From NCBI RefSeq assembly GCF_030692605.1, contig NZ_JAUYUD010000105.1, forward strand, positions 19,578-83,577: 64,000 bases of DNA. Direction: 5' to 3'. A model generated the notes under the pieces. The model searched no databases. It was not told the origin of the DNA and worked only from the letters and a program-made list of their open reading frames with translations. The position numbers and the translations under genes were made by a program. Origin of the DNA: Lutibacter sp. GTDB taxonomy: Bacteria > Bacteroidota > Bacteroidia > Flavobacteriales > Flavobacteriaceae. This document shows, piece by piece, positions 17,145-26,169 of the stretch. The first letter of the stretch is position 1. Every line of letters begins with the position of its first letter.

Positions 17145-18125
17145 ATGAATAGAAATCGCATTTTTAATATTAGCAATCCTATTGAATTTGAGAATACTGC
17201 ACTCGAAATATTCCAATTTCAAGCTAAAAACAATACTATTTACGCCTCTTTTATAACTCATTTAAAGCAAAACCCGACTAAAATAGACGCCTTTCACAAA
17301 ATTCCGTTTTTACCCATTCAGTTTTTTAAATCGCACCGAATAATTGCTTCAAAAGATACTGTTCAGGAAGTTTTTTTAAGTAGCGGAACTACAGGAATGA
17401 AGCAAAGTAAGCATTTTGTTACGGATGTTTCTTTATATAAAGAAAGTTTTCAAAAAGGTTTTCAGCATTTTTATGGAAATATTGAAGATTATACCATTTT
17501 AGCCTTGTTACCTTCCTATTTTGAACGTAATGGGTCGTCTTTAATCTATATGGTAAATGATTTGATTCATCAATCAAAAAAACCAACAAGTGGATTTTAC
17601 CTCAATAATTTAGATGAATTATTTAAAAATTTAACCGAATTAGATAAAAAAGGCGAAAAAACCCTGTTAATTGGAGTTTCATTTGCTTTGTTAGATTTGG
17701 TTGAAAAATATAAATTCAACCTAAAAAACACTATTGTTATGGAAACTGGTGGAATGAAAGGGAGAAGAAAAGAACTCATTAGAGAGGAATTACACCAAAT
17801 TTTATGCGAAGGTTTTGGAATTTCTAACATTCATTCAGAATATGGAATGACCGAATTATTGAGTCAGGCATATTCTAAAGGTAATGGACTATTTTCCTGT
17901 CCGCCCTGGATGAAAATTTTAACACGAGATACTGAAGATGCCCTTACAATTTTACCAAATGGAAAATCGGGCGGAATTAATGTTATTGATTTAGCAAACA
18001 TAAATTCTTGCTCATTTATTGCTACCCAAGATTTAGGAAAAACATACCAAGACGGGACTTTTGAAGTGTTAGGCAGGTTTGATAACTCAGATATTAGAGG
18101 ATGTAATTTAATGTTGTTGAAGTGA
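17145..18125 (+). CDS. LuxE-like acyl-protein synthetase / adenylating enzyme
   Basis: 326 residues from ATG 17145 (MNRNRIFNISNPIEFENTAL). The nucleotide-binding loop SSGTTGMKQSKHF and a later HSEYGMTELLSQAYS are the motifs of the acyl-adenylate family, here of LuxE type, which activates an acyl group and holds it on the enzyme. No luciferase or LuxC gene is nearby, so light production is not implied; Bacteroidota carry stand-alone copies of unknown role. It is divergent from the ECF sigma operon. Confidence 0.82.
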   Translation: MNRNRIFNISNPIEFENTALEIFQFQAKNNTIYASFITHLKQNPTKIDAFHKIPFLPIQFFKSHRIIASKDTVQEVFLSSGTTGMKQSKHFVTDVSLYKESFQKGFQHFYGNIEDYTILALLPSYFERNGSSLIYMVNDLIHQSKKPTSGFYLNNLDELFKNLTELDKKGEKTLLIGVSFALLDLVEKYKFNLKNTIVMETGGMKGRRKELIREELHQILCEGFGISNIHSEYGMTELLSQAYSKGNGLFSCPPWMKILTRDTEDALTILPNGKSGGINVIDLANINSCSFIATQDLGKTYQDGTFEVLGRFDNSDIRGCNLMLLK

Positions 18126-18261
18126 GTTTTAAAATTGAAAGTTTGAAGATTGAAAAGTCAAATGTTTAAGGCTACAATTACCAAATCAAACATTATTACA
18201 AACCTTTCGACTGTCACTCAAGACAGGCTAAAAGGAGGCAATATCCTACTCTTAACAAAGT

Positions 18262-19548
18262 TTAAATAACTTTCAATAAAAAGTAACTTTTTTTACCGCG
18301 TTGCAATAACACAAATTTATCAGCTATTAAATCGGAAATGGTAATCACAAAATCTTCGGTTGCTTTTTCTTTATTAACTGAAATAGAATTTTCACTTAAA
18401 GCTCTTCGAACTTCTCCATTCGATTTTAAGAAACCTGATTCAGAAAATGCAGACACAATTCCTAATCCGTTTTCAATAGCCGAACGCTCAATTTCCGCTT
18501 GAGGTACTCCATCAAAAACATCTAAAAAAGTTTGTTCATTCAAGCTTTTTAAATCTTCAGCCGTTGAATTTCCAAATAAAATACTGGAAGCTTTTATAGC
18601 ATTATCATAGGCTTCAATTCCATGGGTCATAATAGTCACTTCTTCACCAATTTTCTTTTGAAGTAACCGTAAATGTGGTGCTTGTTTGTGTTCAGCAATT
18701 AACACTTCAATAGTATCTTTATCTAAAAAAGTAAAAATTTTAATATAACTTTCAGCATCTTCATCTGATGAATTTAACCAATATTGATAATATTTATAAG
18801 GCGATGTTCTGTTGGAATCTAACCATATGTTTCCTCCGGCAGATTTACCAAATTTAGATCCATCTGCCTTGGTAATTAATTTGCAGGTTATGGCATATGC
18901 TTTCCCTTGTACTTTTCTTCTAACCAGTTCAGTTCCAGTAGTAATATTTCCCCATTGGTCTGAACCTCCCATTTGCAATACGCAATTTTTTTCTTTGTAT
19001 AAATGTAAAAAATCGTATCCTTGAAATAATTGATACGTAAATTCAGTAAAACTCATTCCGTTTTGTGAATCGGAATCCAATCGGTTTTTAACCGAATCTT
19101 TTGCCATCATATAGTTAACAGTAATGTGTTTTCCTATATCACGCACAAAATCGATTAATGAAATATCTTTCATCCAATCGTAATTATTAACTAATTGAGC
19201 CGCATTCTCAGAAGTACTGTCAAAATTTAAAAAACGAGCCAACTGTTCTTTTACACCAGCTACATTTTTGTTCAATGTTTCTTCATCCAATAAATTTCGT
19301 TCATCCGATTTTCCAGATGGATCACCGACCATTCCAGTGGCTCCACCAACCAATGCAATTGGATTATGACCAGCTTTTTGAAAATGCATCAATAAAATAA
19401 TAGGAACTAAACTTCCAATATGAAGAGAATCGGCGGTTGGATCAAATCCAATATAGCCTGTAGTTTTATGTTTTAATAAATATTCTTCAGTTTCAGGCAT
19501 AATGTCATGTAACATTCCTCTCCAACGTAATTCTTCAACAAAATTCAT
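18262..19548 (-). CDS. tyrS: Tyrosyl-tRNA synthetase
   Basis: 428 residues, normal for TyrRS. It charges tRNA-Tyr. Class I signatures: [15 protein letters not shown] (HIGH position) and KFGKSAGG (KMSKS position, KFGKS as in the bacterial TyrRZ-like group). [11 protein letters not shown] is the tyrosine/tRNA site. The C-terminal S4-like RNA-binding domain is at about 365-428. Transcribed alone, with a TAnnTTTG element 21 bases before the ATG. Confidence 0.97.
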   Translation of the reverse strand: MNFVEELRWRGMLHDIMPETEEYLLKHKTTGYIGFDPTADSLHIGSLVPIILLMHFQKAGHNPIALVGGATGMVGDPSGKSDERNLLDEETLNKNVAGVKEQLARFLNFDSTSENAAQLVNNYDWMKDISLIDFVRDIGKHITVNYMMAKDSVKNRLDSDSQNGMSFTEFTYQLFQGYDFLHLYKEKNCVLQMGGSDQWGNITTGTELVRRKVQGKAYAITCKLITKADGSKFGKSAGGNIWLDSNRTSPYKYYQYWLNSSDEDAESYIKIFTFLDKDTIEVLIAEHKQAPHLRLLQKKIGEEVTIMTHGIEAYDNAIKASSILFGNSTAEDLKSLNEQTFLDVFDGVPQAEIERSAIENGLGIVSAFSESGFLKSNGEVRRALSENSISVNKEKATEDFVITISDLIADKFVLLQRGKKSYFLLKVI

Positions 19549-19569
19549 TTTATGTTTTTAAAATTTTAG

Positions 19570-19577
19570 CAAAGATA
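19570..19577 (-). promoter_or_regulatory. Predicted -7 element for tyrS
   Basis: TATCTTTG on the minus strand, 21 bases before the tyrS ATG. Confidence 0.55.
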
Positions 19578-19645
19578 AAATTTTAGCTTAAAGGAAGCCA
19601 TTTTAACTTTTAGTTTTTAAAGGTTAAAATGTAGAAACATTTTTT

Positions 19646-19653
19646 TACTTTCG
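19646..19653 (+). promoter_or_regulatory. Possible -7 element for the SDR gene
   Basis: TACTTTCG, one mismatch to TAnnTTTG, ending four bases before the ATG. Weak but placed as in other near-leaderless genes of the window. Confidence 0.35.
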
Positions 19654-19657
19654 TTTT

Positions 19658-20668
19658 ATGATATTAGTTACCGGCGGAACAGGTTTAGTTGGCTCTCATT
19701 TATTGTATCACCTTTCTTTGAAAAATGATACAATAAAAGCGTTACACAGAAAAAATAGCAATTTAATTGCTGTAAAAAAGGTATTTAAATACTATACCAA
19801 TAATTATGAAGCCCTTTTTTCAAAAATAAAATGGGTTGAAGCTGACATTACCGATGTTTGTGCTCTTGAAGATGCTTTCGATAATATTACTGAGGTGTAT
19901 CATTCGGCCGCATTGGTTTCTTTTAATCCAAAAGATTACAAGAAAATGCGAAAAATTAACATAGAAGGAACTTCCAATATTGTAAATTTTTGCATTGAAA
20001 AAAAAGTAAAAAAACTATGTTATGTAAGCTCCATTGCCACTATTGAAAAAGCTGTAAATAAAACGATGATAGACGAAGAATGTGAATGGAGTTCGGAGAA
20101 AAATAATTATGGGTACGCTATTACCAAATACGGAGCTGAAATGGAAGTTTGGCGTGCATCTCAAGAAGGTGTACCTGTTGTTATTGTAAATCCAGGTGTT
20201 ATTTTTGGCGTAGGTTTTTGGAATACAGGTTCTGGTGCCATTTTTAGCAAAATTCACAACGGACTTCCTTTTTATTCTGAAGGTGTTACGGGGTTTGTAG
20301 CTGTAAAAGATGTGGTAAATTGTATGATTTTATTAATGAATTCTAAAATTATTAACCAACGATTTTTATTGGTTGCTGAAAACAAATCCTTTAAAGAAGT
20401 TTTTTCAGAAATTGCTCGTTGTTTTGGGAAAAAAGAACCTTCCATTAAAGTTACCCCTTTTATAGGTGAAATTGGTTGGCGATTGGGTTGGTTAAAATCT
20501 TTGATAACTGGAAAACCACCTGTTTTAACTAAACAAACAGCACATTCTATTAATAACAAACATTATTATAGTGCTCAAAAAATTAGTACGGCACTTAACT
20601 TTAAATTTGAGCCAGTTTCAGAAACATTGAAACAAATATGTGATACTTATAAAAATGAAAATAGTTAA
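19658..20668 (+). CDS. NAD-dependent epimerase/dehydratase family (extended SDR)
   Basis: 336 residues. N-terminal Rossmann motif TGGTGLVGSHLL (GxxGxxG, residues 5-16), catalytic serine region YVSSIAT and YGYAITKYGAE with the YxxxK pair. The pattern resembles dihydroflavonol-4-reductase-like or sugar-epimerase-like SDR proteins; the substrate is not evident. It stands alone, divergent from tyrS and convergent with the DUF4296-pyrC operon, whose stop lies 11 bases away. Confidence 0.9.
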   Translation: MILVTGGTGLVGSHLLYHLSLKNDTIKALHRKNSNLIAVKKVFKYYTNNYEALFSKIKWVEADITDVCALEDAFDNITEVYHSAALVSFNPKDYKKMRKINIEGTSNIVNFCIEKKVKKLCYVSSIATIEKAVNKTMIDEECEWSSEKNNYGYAITKYGAEMEVWRASQEGVPVVIVNPGVIFGVGFWNTGSGAIFSKIHNGLPFYSEGVTGFVAVKDVVNCMILLMNSKIINQRFLLVAENKSFKEVFSEIARCFGKKEPSIKVTPFIGEIGWRLGWLKSLITGKPPVLTKQTAHSINNKHYYSAQKISTALNFKFEPVSETLKQICDTYKNENS

Positions 20669-20679
20669 GTGAAGAAATC

Positions 20680-21090
20680 TTATTCCATTTCTACATCCTC
20701 ACCCCTTAAAATCCTTGGCTTAGAACCTCTATTTATTGAATCTGAAATTTTTCTTTCAAGATCATATTGCTCTTTTAACGCAGTTAATCTAGCTTCAACT
20801 CGTGCTAAAATCTCATCATAATCATCAATTCTAGAGGTGTAGTAATAATTGCTTTCTTTAAATTGAGTACTATCAATATTGTATTTAGCAAATACTAACG
20901 GATAGTAATTTACAGCTCTTTGTAAATGTATATTTTTTATGTTTTCACCTGCATTTGCAATGTGCATATCCGTTAATAAATCAACCATTTTATTCTTTGA
21001 TATAAGGTTGTCTGGTTTTTTAATAATAGTATTACTAGTGCAAGAAACTAGCATTAAAACACCTAATAATATGCAAAAATATTTAATCAT
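20680..21090 (-). CDS. DUF4296 lipoprotein
   Basis: 136 residues. The signal peptide ends in a lipobox (LLGVLMLVSC, Cys17), followed by KPDNLISKNKMVDLLTDMHIANA, the signature of DUF4296, a Bacteroidota-restricted lipoprotein family of unknown role. The rest is helical and rich in charged residues. It overlaps the pyrC stop by eight bases, so the two are translationally coupled. Confidence 0.88.
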   Translation of the reverse strand: MIKYFCILLGVLMLVSCTSNTIIKKPDNLISKNKMVDLLTDMHIANAGENIKNIHLQRAVNYYPLVFAKYNIDSTQFKESNYYYTSRIDDYDEILARVEARLTALKEQYDLERKISDSINRGSKPRILRGEDVEME

Positions 21091-22432
21091 TATTTCTGTT
21101 AAATAACAAACGTTTCCCTTTTATAGTATCATTAAATTTACCTTTATTATAAATTAAATGACCATTTACAAAGGTATGGGTTATTTTTGAGTAAAAAGTA
21201 GTGCCTTCAAAAGGAGACCAGCCACATTTATATAAAATATTTTCTTTAGTAACTGTCCAAGGCGATGCAATATCAACCAAAACCAAATCGGCATAATATC
21301 CTTTTTTAACAAAACCCCTTTTTTCTATTCTGAAAAGTTTAGCAGGATTATGGCACATTTTTTCAATTATTTTTTCAACTGAAATTTTGCCTTGTTGTTG
21401 TGCTTTTAACATAGCAGGTAGCGCATGCTGTACTAATGGGCCTCCGCTTGGTGCTTTCGTGTATACTTGCTCTTTTTCTTCTTTAGTATGTGGAGCATGG
21501 TCTGTTGCAATTACATCAATTCGATCATCCAATAGCGCTTTCCATAATCCTTTTTGATCAAATACCGTTTTAATTGCTGGATTCCATTTAATTAAAGAGC
21601 CTTTTGTTTTATAATCTTCTTCATTAAACAATAAATGATGCACACAAACCTCCGCCGTAATCATTTTCTTTTCAATTGGAAGTTTATTTGAAAATAGAGT
21701 AGTTTCTTTATCAGTTGACAAATGAAAAACATGCAGTCTTGCTCCTGTTTTTTTTGCTAATTTAATTACCTTTGACGATGAAATATAACAGGCCTCAGCA
21801 CTTCGTATTTTTGGATGACAATCCATTGGAATATCATCTCCATACTCTTTTTTATACTTTTCTAAATTATTTTTAATCGTTTCCTCATCTTCACAATGAA
21901 CGGCAATCAACATTTTTGTTGAAGAAAATATTTTTTCCAAAACAGCTTCATTGTCCACCAACATATTTCCAGTTGAACTTCCTAGAAACAATTTGATACC
22001 TGCAACATTGGCTGGATTCGTTTTTAATAATTCTTCCAAATTATCATTGGTTCCACCAAACATAAACGAATAATTAGCATACGATGTTTTTGATGCTATT
22101 TCAAATTTATCTTCTAATAAGTCCTGGGTGGTAGCATTTGGATTGGTGTTAGGCATTTCGATAAAAGACGTAATTCCACCAGCAACAGCAGCTCTGCTTT
22201 CAGTTTCTATGGTAGCTTTATGTGTTAATCCAGGTTCTCTAAAATGAACTTGATCATCAATTATTCCAGGAATTAAGTATTTTCCCTCAGCATCAATAAT
22301 GGTAGTATCTGCCGATTTTGAACTTATTGACGAATCTATATCAATAATATATTCTCCTTCAATTAAAACGTCGCCCTCAAAAATTATTCCTTCGTTTACA
22401 ATTTGGGCGTTTTTTATAAGTGTTAAACTCAT
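21083..22432 (-). CDS. pyrC: Dihydroorotase or dihydroorotase-like amidohydrolase
   Basis: 449 residues of the cyclic amidohydrolase family, matching class I dihydroorotases, which close carbamoyl-aspartate to dihydroorotate in pyrimidine synthesis. Metal-site region IIDDQVHFREPGLTHK has Gln where most members have the first His of HxH; I recall the same change in other Bacteroidota. Later motifs IEMPNTNP, HCEDE, HVFHLSTDKE and ATDHAPHTKEEK (catalytic Asp) are kept. It may be active or a paralogue with altered metal use. Downstream DUF4296 overlaps by eight bases; a Dpm1-like gene is 28 bases upstream in the same direction. Confidence 0.88.
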   Translation of the reverse strand: MSLTLIKNAQIVNEGIIFEGDVLIEGEYIIDIDSSISSKSADTTIIDAEGKYLIPGIIDDQVHFREPGLTHKATIETESRAAVAGGITSFIEMPNTNPNATTQDLLEDKFEIASKTSYANYSFMFGGTNDNLEELLKTNPANVAGIKLFLGSSTGNMLVDNEAVLEKIFSSTKMLIAVHCEDEETIKNNLEKYKKEYGDDIPMDCHPKIRSAEACYISSSKVIKLAKKTGARLHVFHLSTDKETTLFSNKLPIEKKMITAEVCVHHLLFNEEDYKTKGSLIKWNPAIKTVFDQKGLWKALLDDRIDVIATDHAPHTKEEKEQVYTKAPSGGPLVQHALPAMLKAQQQGKISVEKIIEKMCHNPAKLFRIEKRGFVKKGYYADLVLVDIASPWTVTKENILYKCGWSPFEGTTFYSKITHTFVNGHLIYNKGKFNDTIKGKRLLFNRNND

Positions 22433-22460
22433 AGCTATTTAAACTTTTTTCCTTTTTTCT

Positions 22461-23180
22461 TTATTTGGGTAAACCCAAAACTCTCATTTTTATAACGCCA
22501 AAAACCGCTTCTGAAATTATAGAAGCACTCATTTTTGAAGTTCCCCTTTTTCGGTCTGTAAAAATAACCGATACTTCTTTATGTTTAAAATTTAGTTTCC
22601 ATGATTTAAATTTCATTTCAATTTGAAATGCATATCCCACAAATTTAATTTTATCTAATGAAATGCATTCCAAAACTTTACGATGATAGCAAACAAAACC
22701 AGCGGTTGTGTCAAAGATAGGTATTTGGGTAATAATTCTAACATATTTTGAAGCAAAATAGGATAAAAACAATCGTTTAAAATCCCAATTAACTACATTA
22801 ATTTTATTATTTAAATACCTCGACCCAATTGAAAAATCGGCTCCTTCAATAGAGCATGCATTATACAAATGAATTAAATCACTTGGGTCGTGTGAAAAAT
22901 CGGCATCCATTTCAATTATATATTCATAATTTCTCCCCAAAGCCCATTTAAAACCATGTATGTAAGCGGTACCTAATCCATTTTTTTCTTTTCTAACTTC
23001 AATAAATAAATTTGAAAATTCATTTTGTAACTTTTTCACAATGGCTGCGGTTCCATCAGGAGAATTATCATCAACAACTAAAACATCAAAGGTCTTTTCT
23101 TGAGAAAATACAGCCCTTACAATAGCTTCAATATTTTCTATTTCATTATAAGTTGGTATTATTACCAGTGTGTTTGACAT
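22461..23180 (-). CDS. Polyprenol monophosphomannose synthase-like family 2 glycosyltransferase
   Basis: 239 residues, a single GT-A catalytic domain with no membrane tail. Motifs VVDDNSPDGTAAIV (nucleotide site), MDADFSHDP (DxD metal site) and the C-terminal DRKRGTSKMS are those of Dpm1/Ppm1-type enzymes that move mannose or another sugar from a nucleotide onto a lipid phosphate at the membrane face. First gene of the operon with pyrC and DUF4296. A TAnnTTTG element is 17 bases before the ATG. Confidence 0.9.
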   Translation of the reverse strand: MSNTLVIIPTYNEIENIEAIVRAVFSQEKTFDVLVVDDNSPDGTAAIVKKLQNEFSNLFIEVRKEKNGLGTAYIHGFKWALGRNYEYIIEMDADFSHDPSDLIHLYNACSIEGADFSIGSRYLNNKINVVNWDFKRLFLSYFASKYVRIITQIPIFDTTAGFVCYHRKVLECISLDKIKFVGYAFQIEMKFKSWKLNFKHKEVSVIFTDRKRGTSKMSASIISEAVFGVIKMRVLGLPK

Positions 23181-23197
23181 ACCTTAAAATTAGGGCG

Positions 23198-23205
23198 CAA
23201 AGATA
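23198..23205 (-). promoter_or_regulatory. Predicted -7 element for the glycosyltransferase/pyrC operon
   Basis: TATCTTTG on the minus strand, preceded on the + strand by GGGCG and 17 bases before the ATG. Confidence 0.55.
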
Positions 23206-23249
23206 CAATAATTTATTCCTAAATTTACATTTTTAAAAGCTCCTGATAT

Positions 23250-23912
23250 ATGTTTGAAGCAAGTGAAATTACAACTATTAACAAAGACTGGATTACAGCT
23301 CTTTTTATAATTGTTATGCTTTTATTAGCTTTTTTAAAATCGTTTTTTAATGAACGATTAAAACACACCTTTGTATTATTCTTTTCTAAAAAATACCTAC
23401 ATATTTACTATAACAAAGAGAAAAACATAACTTTTAATTTGTTTCAAATTCCGGCTTTTCTAATATTGGTTATTTCACTTTCTCTAGTAGTGTATTTGTC
23501 CAATTTCTATTTTTTAAAGTATGATTATTTATTAAGCCCAAAAGGGTATTTCATAATATTTTCTGGTTTTACTTTGTACTTTATTTTTAAATTTTTAATC
23601 AATTTAATTATTGCGTTGTTATTTAATTTTAATTATGAAAAAAATAAATTGGCTTTTGATAAAATGAGTTATTTTAATAATGTTATTTTATGGATTCTAC
23701 CAACCCTAATTTTGAGCGTTTATTTTAAAAACTTTGAAGTTATTTTTCTTAACATAACTCTCATTATTTTAGCATTTACGCTTGCGCTTAGATATGCCCT
23801 ATTTATAGCAAATAATAAAAATTTTATTTTAAGTCACTTGTTTTATTTTATTTTATACCTTTGCGCACTGGAAATAGCTCCATTAGTGATTATTTTTAAA
23901 CTAACAATTTAA
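23250..23912 (+). CDS. DUF4271 multi-pass membrane protein
   Basis: 220 residues with about six hydrophobic helices (near 16-31, 67-87, 99-120, 143-160, 165-183 and 195-215). The opening ITTINKDWITALFIIVMLLLAFLK matches DUF4271, a Bacteroidota family of unknown function. It lies directly before hemD with 16 bases between the genes, a pairing I associate with Flavobacteriia. Confidence 0.85.
   Translation: MFEASEITTINKDWITALFIIVMLLLAFLKSFFNERLKHTFVLFFSKKYLHIYYNKEKNITFNLFQIPAFLILVISLSLVVYLSNFYFLKYDYLLSPKGYFIIFSGFTLYFIFKFLINLIIALLFNFNYEKNKLAFDKMSYFNNVILWILPTLILSVYFKNFEVIFLNITLIILAFTLALRYALFIANNKNFILSHLFYFILYLCALEIAPLVIIFKLTI
23856..23863 (+). promoter_or_regulatory. Possible internal -7 element before hemD
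   Basis: TACCTTTG inside the 3' end of the DUF4271 gene, 65 bases before the hemD ATG. It is coding sequence too, so chance is possible. Confidence 0.25.
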
Positions 23913-23928
23913 AGTACAATTGAAGTTT

Positions 23929-24675
23929 ATGAAAGTGAAAACAATCTTGGTTTCTCAGCCCGTACCTACAGCCGAAAACTCCCCGTATTTAGAATTATCA
24001 GAAAAACAAAAAATTAAAATTGATTTTAGACCTTTTATACACGTTGAGGGTGTCTTAGCTAAAGATATTAGAGCTCAAAAAATTGATTTAAAAAATTTTA
24101 CTGCAATTATTTTAAATAGCAGAAATGCCGTTGATCACTTTTTTAGAATTGCAGAAGAAATGAGATATGTTGTACCGGATTCTTTGAAATATTTTTGCGA
24201 ATCTGAAGCTGTTGCTTTTTACTTACAGAAATACGTTGTTTACCGTAAAAGAAAAATATATGTTGGTGAACGCACTTTTGATGATTTAGTTAAAATTATT
24301 AAAAAACATAAGGATGAAACCTTTTTACTCCCTTCTTCCGATAAACTAAAAGAAACGGTTCCTGAAATTTTAAATGAAATTGGTATCAATTGGGTGAGAG
24401 GCATTTTCTACAAAACTGTTGTTAGTGATTTATCTGATTTAGGAAATGTGTTTTACGATATTTTAGTTTTCTTTAGTCCATCGGGAATTGATTCTTTATT
24501 TAAGAACTTTCCTGACTTTAAACAAAACGATACTAGAATTGCTGTTTTTGGCAATTCTACCATTAAAGCTGCTACCGAGGCTGGATTAAAGTGTAATATT
24601 CAAGCACCTACACCTGAAACTCCTTCCATGACAATGGCTTTAGAAAAGTACATTCTTGAAGTAAATAAAAAATAA
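23929..24675 (+). CDS. hemD: Uroporphyrinogen-III synthase
   Basis: 248 residues from ATG 23929 (MKVKTILVSQPVPTAENSPY); the frame is open from a TTG nine bases upstream. HemD proteins are poorly conserved, but the two-lobed pattern is recognisable: LVSQP start, IILNSRNAVDHFF, YVGERTFDDLVK in the middle and VFFSPSGIDSLFKNF near the C-terminus. It closes hydroxymethylbilane to uroporphyrinogen III in haem synthesis. It follows DUF4271 and ends at a strong palindromic terminator shared with radA. Confidence 0.9.
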   Translation: MKVKTILVSQPVPTAENSPYLELSEKQKIKIDFRPFIHVEGVLAKDIRAQKIDLKNFTAIILNSRNAVDHFFRIAEEMRYVVPDSLKYFCESEAVAFYLQKYVVYRKRKIYVGERTFDDLVKIIKKHKDETFLLPSSDKLKETVPEILNEIGINWVRGIFYKTVVSDLSDLGNVFYDILVFFSPSGIDSLFKNFPDFKQNDTRIAVFGNSTIKAATEAGLKCNIQAPTPETPSMTMALEKYILEVNKK

Positions 24676-24699
24676 AAAAAAACCGAGCTCGGTTTTTTT
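24676..24699. terminator. Bidirectional terminator between hemD and radA
   Basis: Perfect palindrome centred on GAGCTC with ACCG/CGGT stem, an A-run on the left and a T-run on the right. It serves the convergent hemD and radA; the radA stop overlaps its right edge. Confidence 0.88.
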
Positions 24700-26056
24700 A
24701 TGCAAATAAGTTTGCAATAAGGTCTTCTACTTTGGCAACTCTCAAAATTTTTATTGCAAAATTAGACTTGTTAATTTTATTGAATTTTGAAACAACAATC
24801 CTTTCAAAACCTAATTTTTCAGCTTCTAAAATACGCTGTTCAATTCTGTTTACTGGCCTCACCTCTCCTGCGAGTCCAATTTCTCCTGCAAAACAAATAT
24901 TTTGAGCGATAGGTTCGTCTTCATTTGAAGATAATATAGCGCTAATGACTGCTAAATCTATTGCAGGGTCATCGACTCTTATTCCACCAGCAATATTTAA
25001 AAAAACATCCTTGGCACCTAATTTAAAACCAGCTCTTTTTTCCAATACGGCTAAAAGCATATTCAACCGTTTTGTATCATATCCCGTTGAAGAACGCTGA
25101 GGAGTTCCATAAACGGCAGTACTCACCAAAGCTTGAACCTCTATCATTAATGGGCGCGCTCCTTCTAAAGTTGCTGCTATGGCGGTACCACTATAGTCTC
25201 CATCTTTTTGAGAAATTAATATTTCAGAAGGGTTTTCAACTTCTCGCAAACCTGTCCCTTGCATTTCATAAATACCTAGTTCAGAAGTAGAACCAAACCT
25301 GTTTTTTTGTGCTCTTAAAATACGGTAGGTGTGATTTCGATCTCCTTCAAATTGCAACACCACATCAACCATGTGTTCTAGAATTTTTGGTCCAGCTATA
25401 GCGCCATCCTTTGTAATATGACCAATTAAAAGTACAGGTGTCGCAGTTTCCTTAGCAAATTTAATAAGTTCTGCAGTGGTTTCTCTTATTTGAGAAATTG
25501 AGCCTGGAGATGCATCAATATAATCGGTATGTAGTGTTTGAATAGAATCAATTACAACAAGTTCTGGTTGCACTTGCTCAATTGCCTTAAAAATTAATTG
25601 GGTATTCGTTTCCGTTAAAATTAGACAATTATTGTTTTTGCTACTCAACCGTTCGGCTCGCATTTTAATTTGAGTCTGACTTTCTTCACCTGAGACATAT
25701 AAAACTCTTTTAGGCACATCCAGTGCTATCTGCAATAATAAGGTAGATTTTCCAATCCCAGGTTCACCACCTAATAATAGCATAGAACCCCGGACTAGAC
25801 CACCTCCTAAAACTCTATTAAATTCGTTGTTTTTTGTGGCAATTCGATCCTCTTTATAAATGGTAATGTCATCAATTTTTAAGGGTTTATTAACCTTTTT
25901 GGGAGTGTTATTTTGTTTCCAATTTCTTTTTTCTTCTTTCTGAATTATTTCCTCAACAATGGTGTTCCATTCATTGCAAGAAGAGCATTGCCCTAACCAT
26001 TTAGCATATTGAGTTCCGCAATTTTGACAAAAAAAAGAAGTTTTTGTTTTGGTCAT
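24698..26056 (-). CDS. radA: DNA repair protein RadA
   Basis: 452 residues, typical for RadA/Sms. N-terminal zinc finger C10-x2-C13 ... C24-x2-C27 (CQNCG, CSSCNEW), RecA-like ATPase with Walker A GGEPGIGKSTLL, the RadA-specific KNRFG motif (AQKNRFGSTSELG) and a C-terminal Lon-protease-like domain (about 300-452). RadA drives branch migration in recombinational repair. It is the last of a run of minus-strand genes; a flippase-like gene ends about 110 bases upstream. Confidence 0.97.
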   Translation of the reverse strand: MTKTKTSFFCQNCGTQYAKWLGQCSSCNEWNTIVEEIIQKEEKRNWKQNNTPKKVNKPLKIDDITIYKEDRIATKNNEFNRVLGGGLVRGSMLLLGGEPGIGKSTLLLQIALDVPKRVLYVSGEESQTQIKMRAERLSSKNNNCLILTETNTQLIFKAIEQVQPELVVIDSIQTLHTDYIDASPGSISQIRETTAELIKFAKETATPVLLIGHITKDGAIAGPKILEHMVDVVLQFEGDRNHTYRILRAQKNRFGSTSELGIYEMQGTGLREVENPSEILISQKDGDYSGTAIAATLEGARPLMIEVQALVSTAVYGTPQRSSTGYDTKRLNMLLAVLEKRAGFKLGAKDVFLNIAGGIRVDDPAIDLAVISAILSSNEDEPIAQNICFAGEIGLAGEVRPVNRIEQRILEAEKLGFERIVVSKFNKINKSNFAIKILRVAKVEDLIANLFA

Positions 26057-26156
26057 ATCTGTGCAATTCCAATTTTTAAAGTTTGCCTAATCTCGAATTC
26101 TATTCTCCTAATTTGAATAAATTCATTAAAAATAGCAACTAATTGTTAATTTTTAT

Positions 26157-26164
26157 CAAATATA
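26157..26164 (-). promoter_or_regulatory. Possible -7 element for radA
   Basis: TATATTTG on the minus strand, about 100 bases before the radA ATG and just after the preceding gene. Position is plausible but the leader would be long. Confidence 0.3.
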
Positions 26165-26169
26165 ACCAA

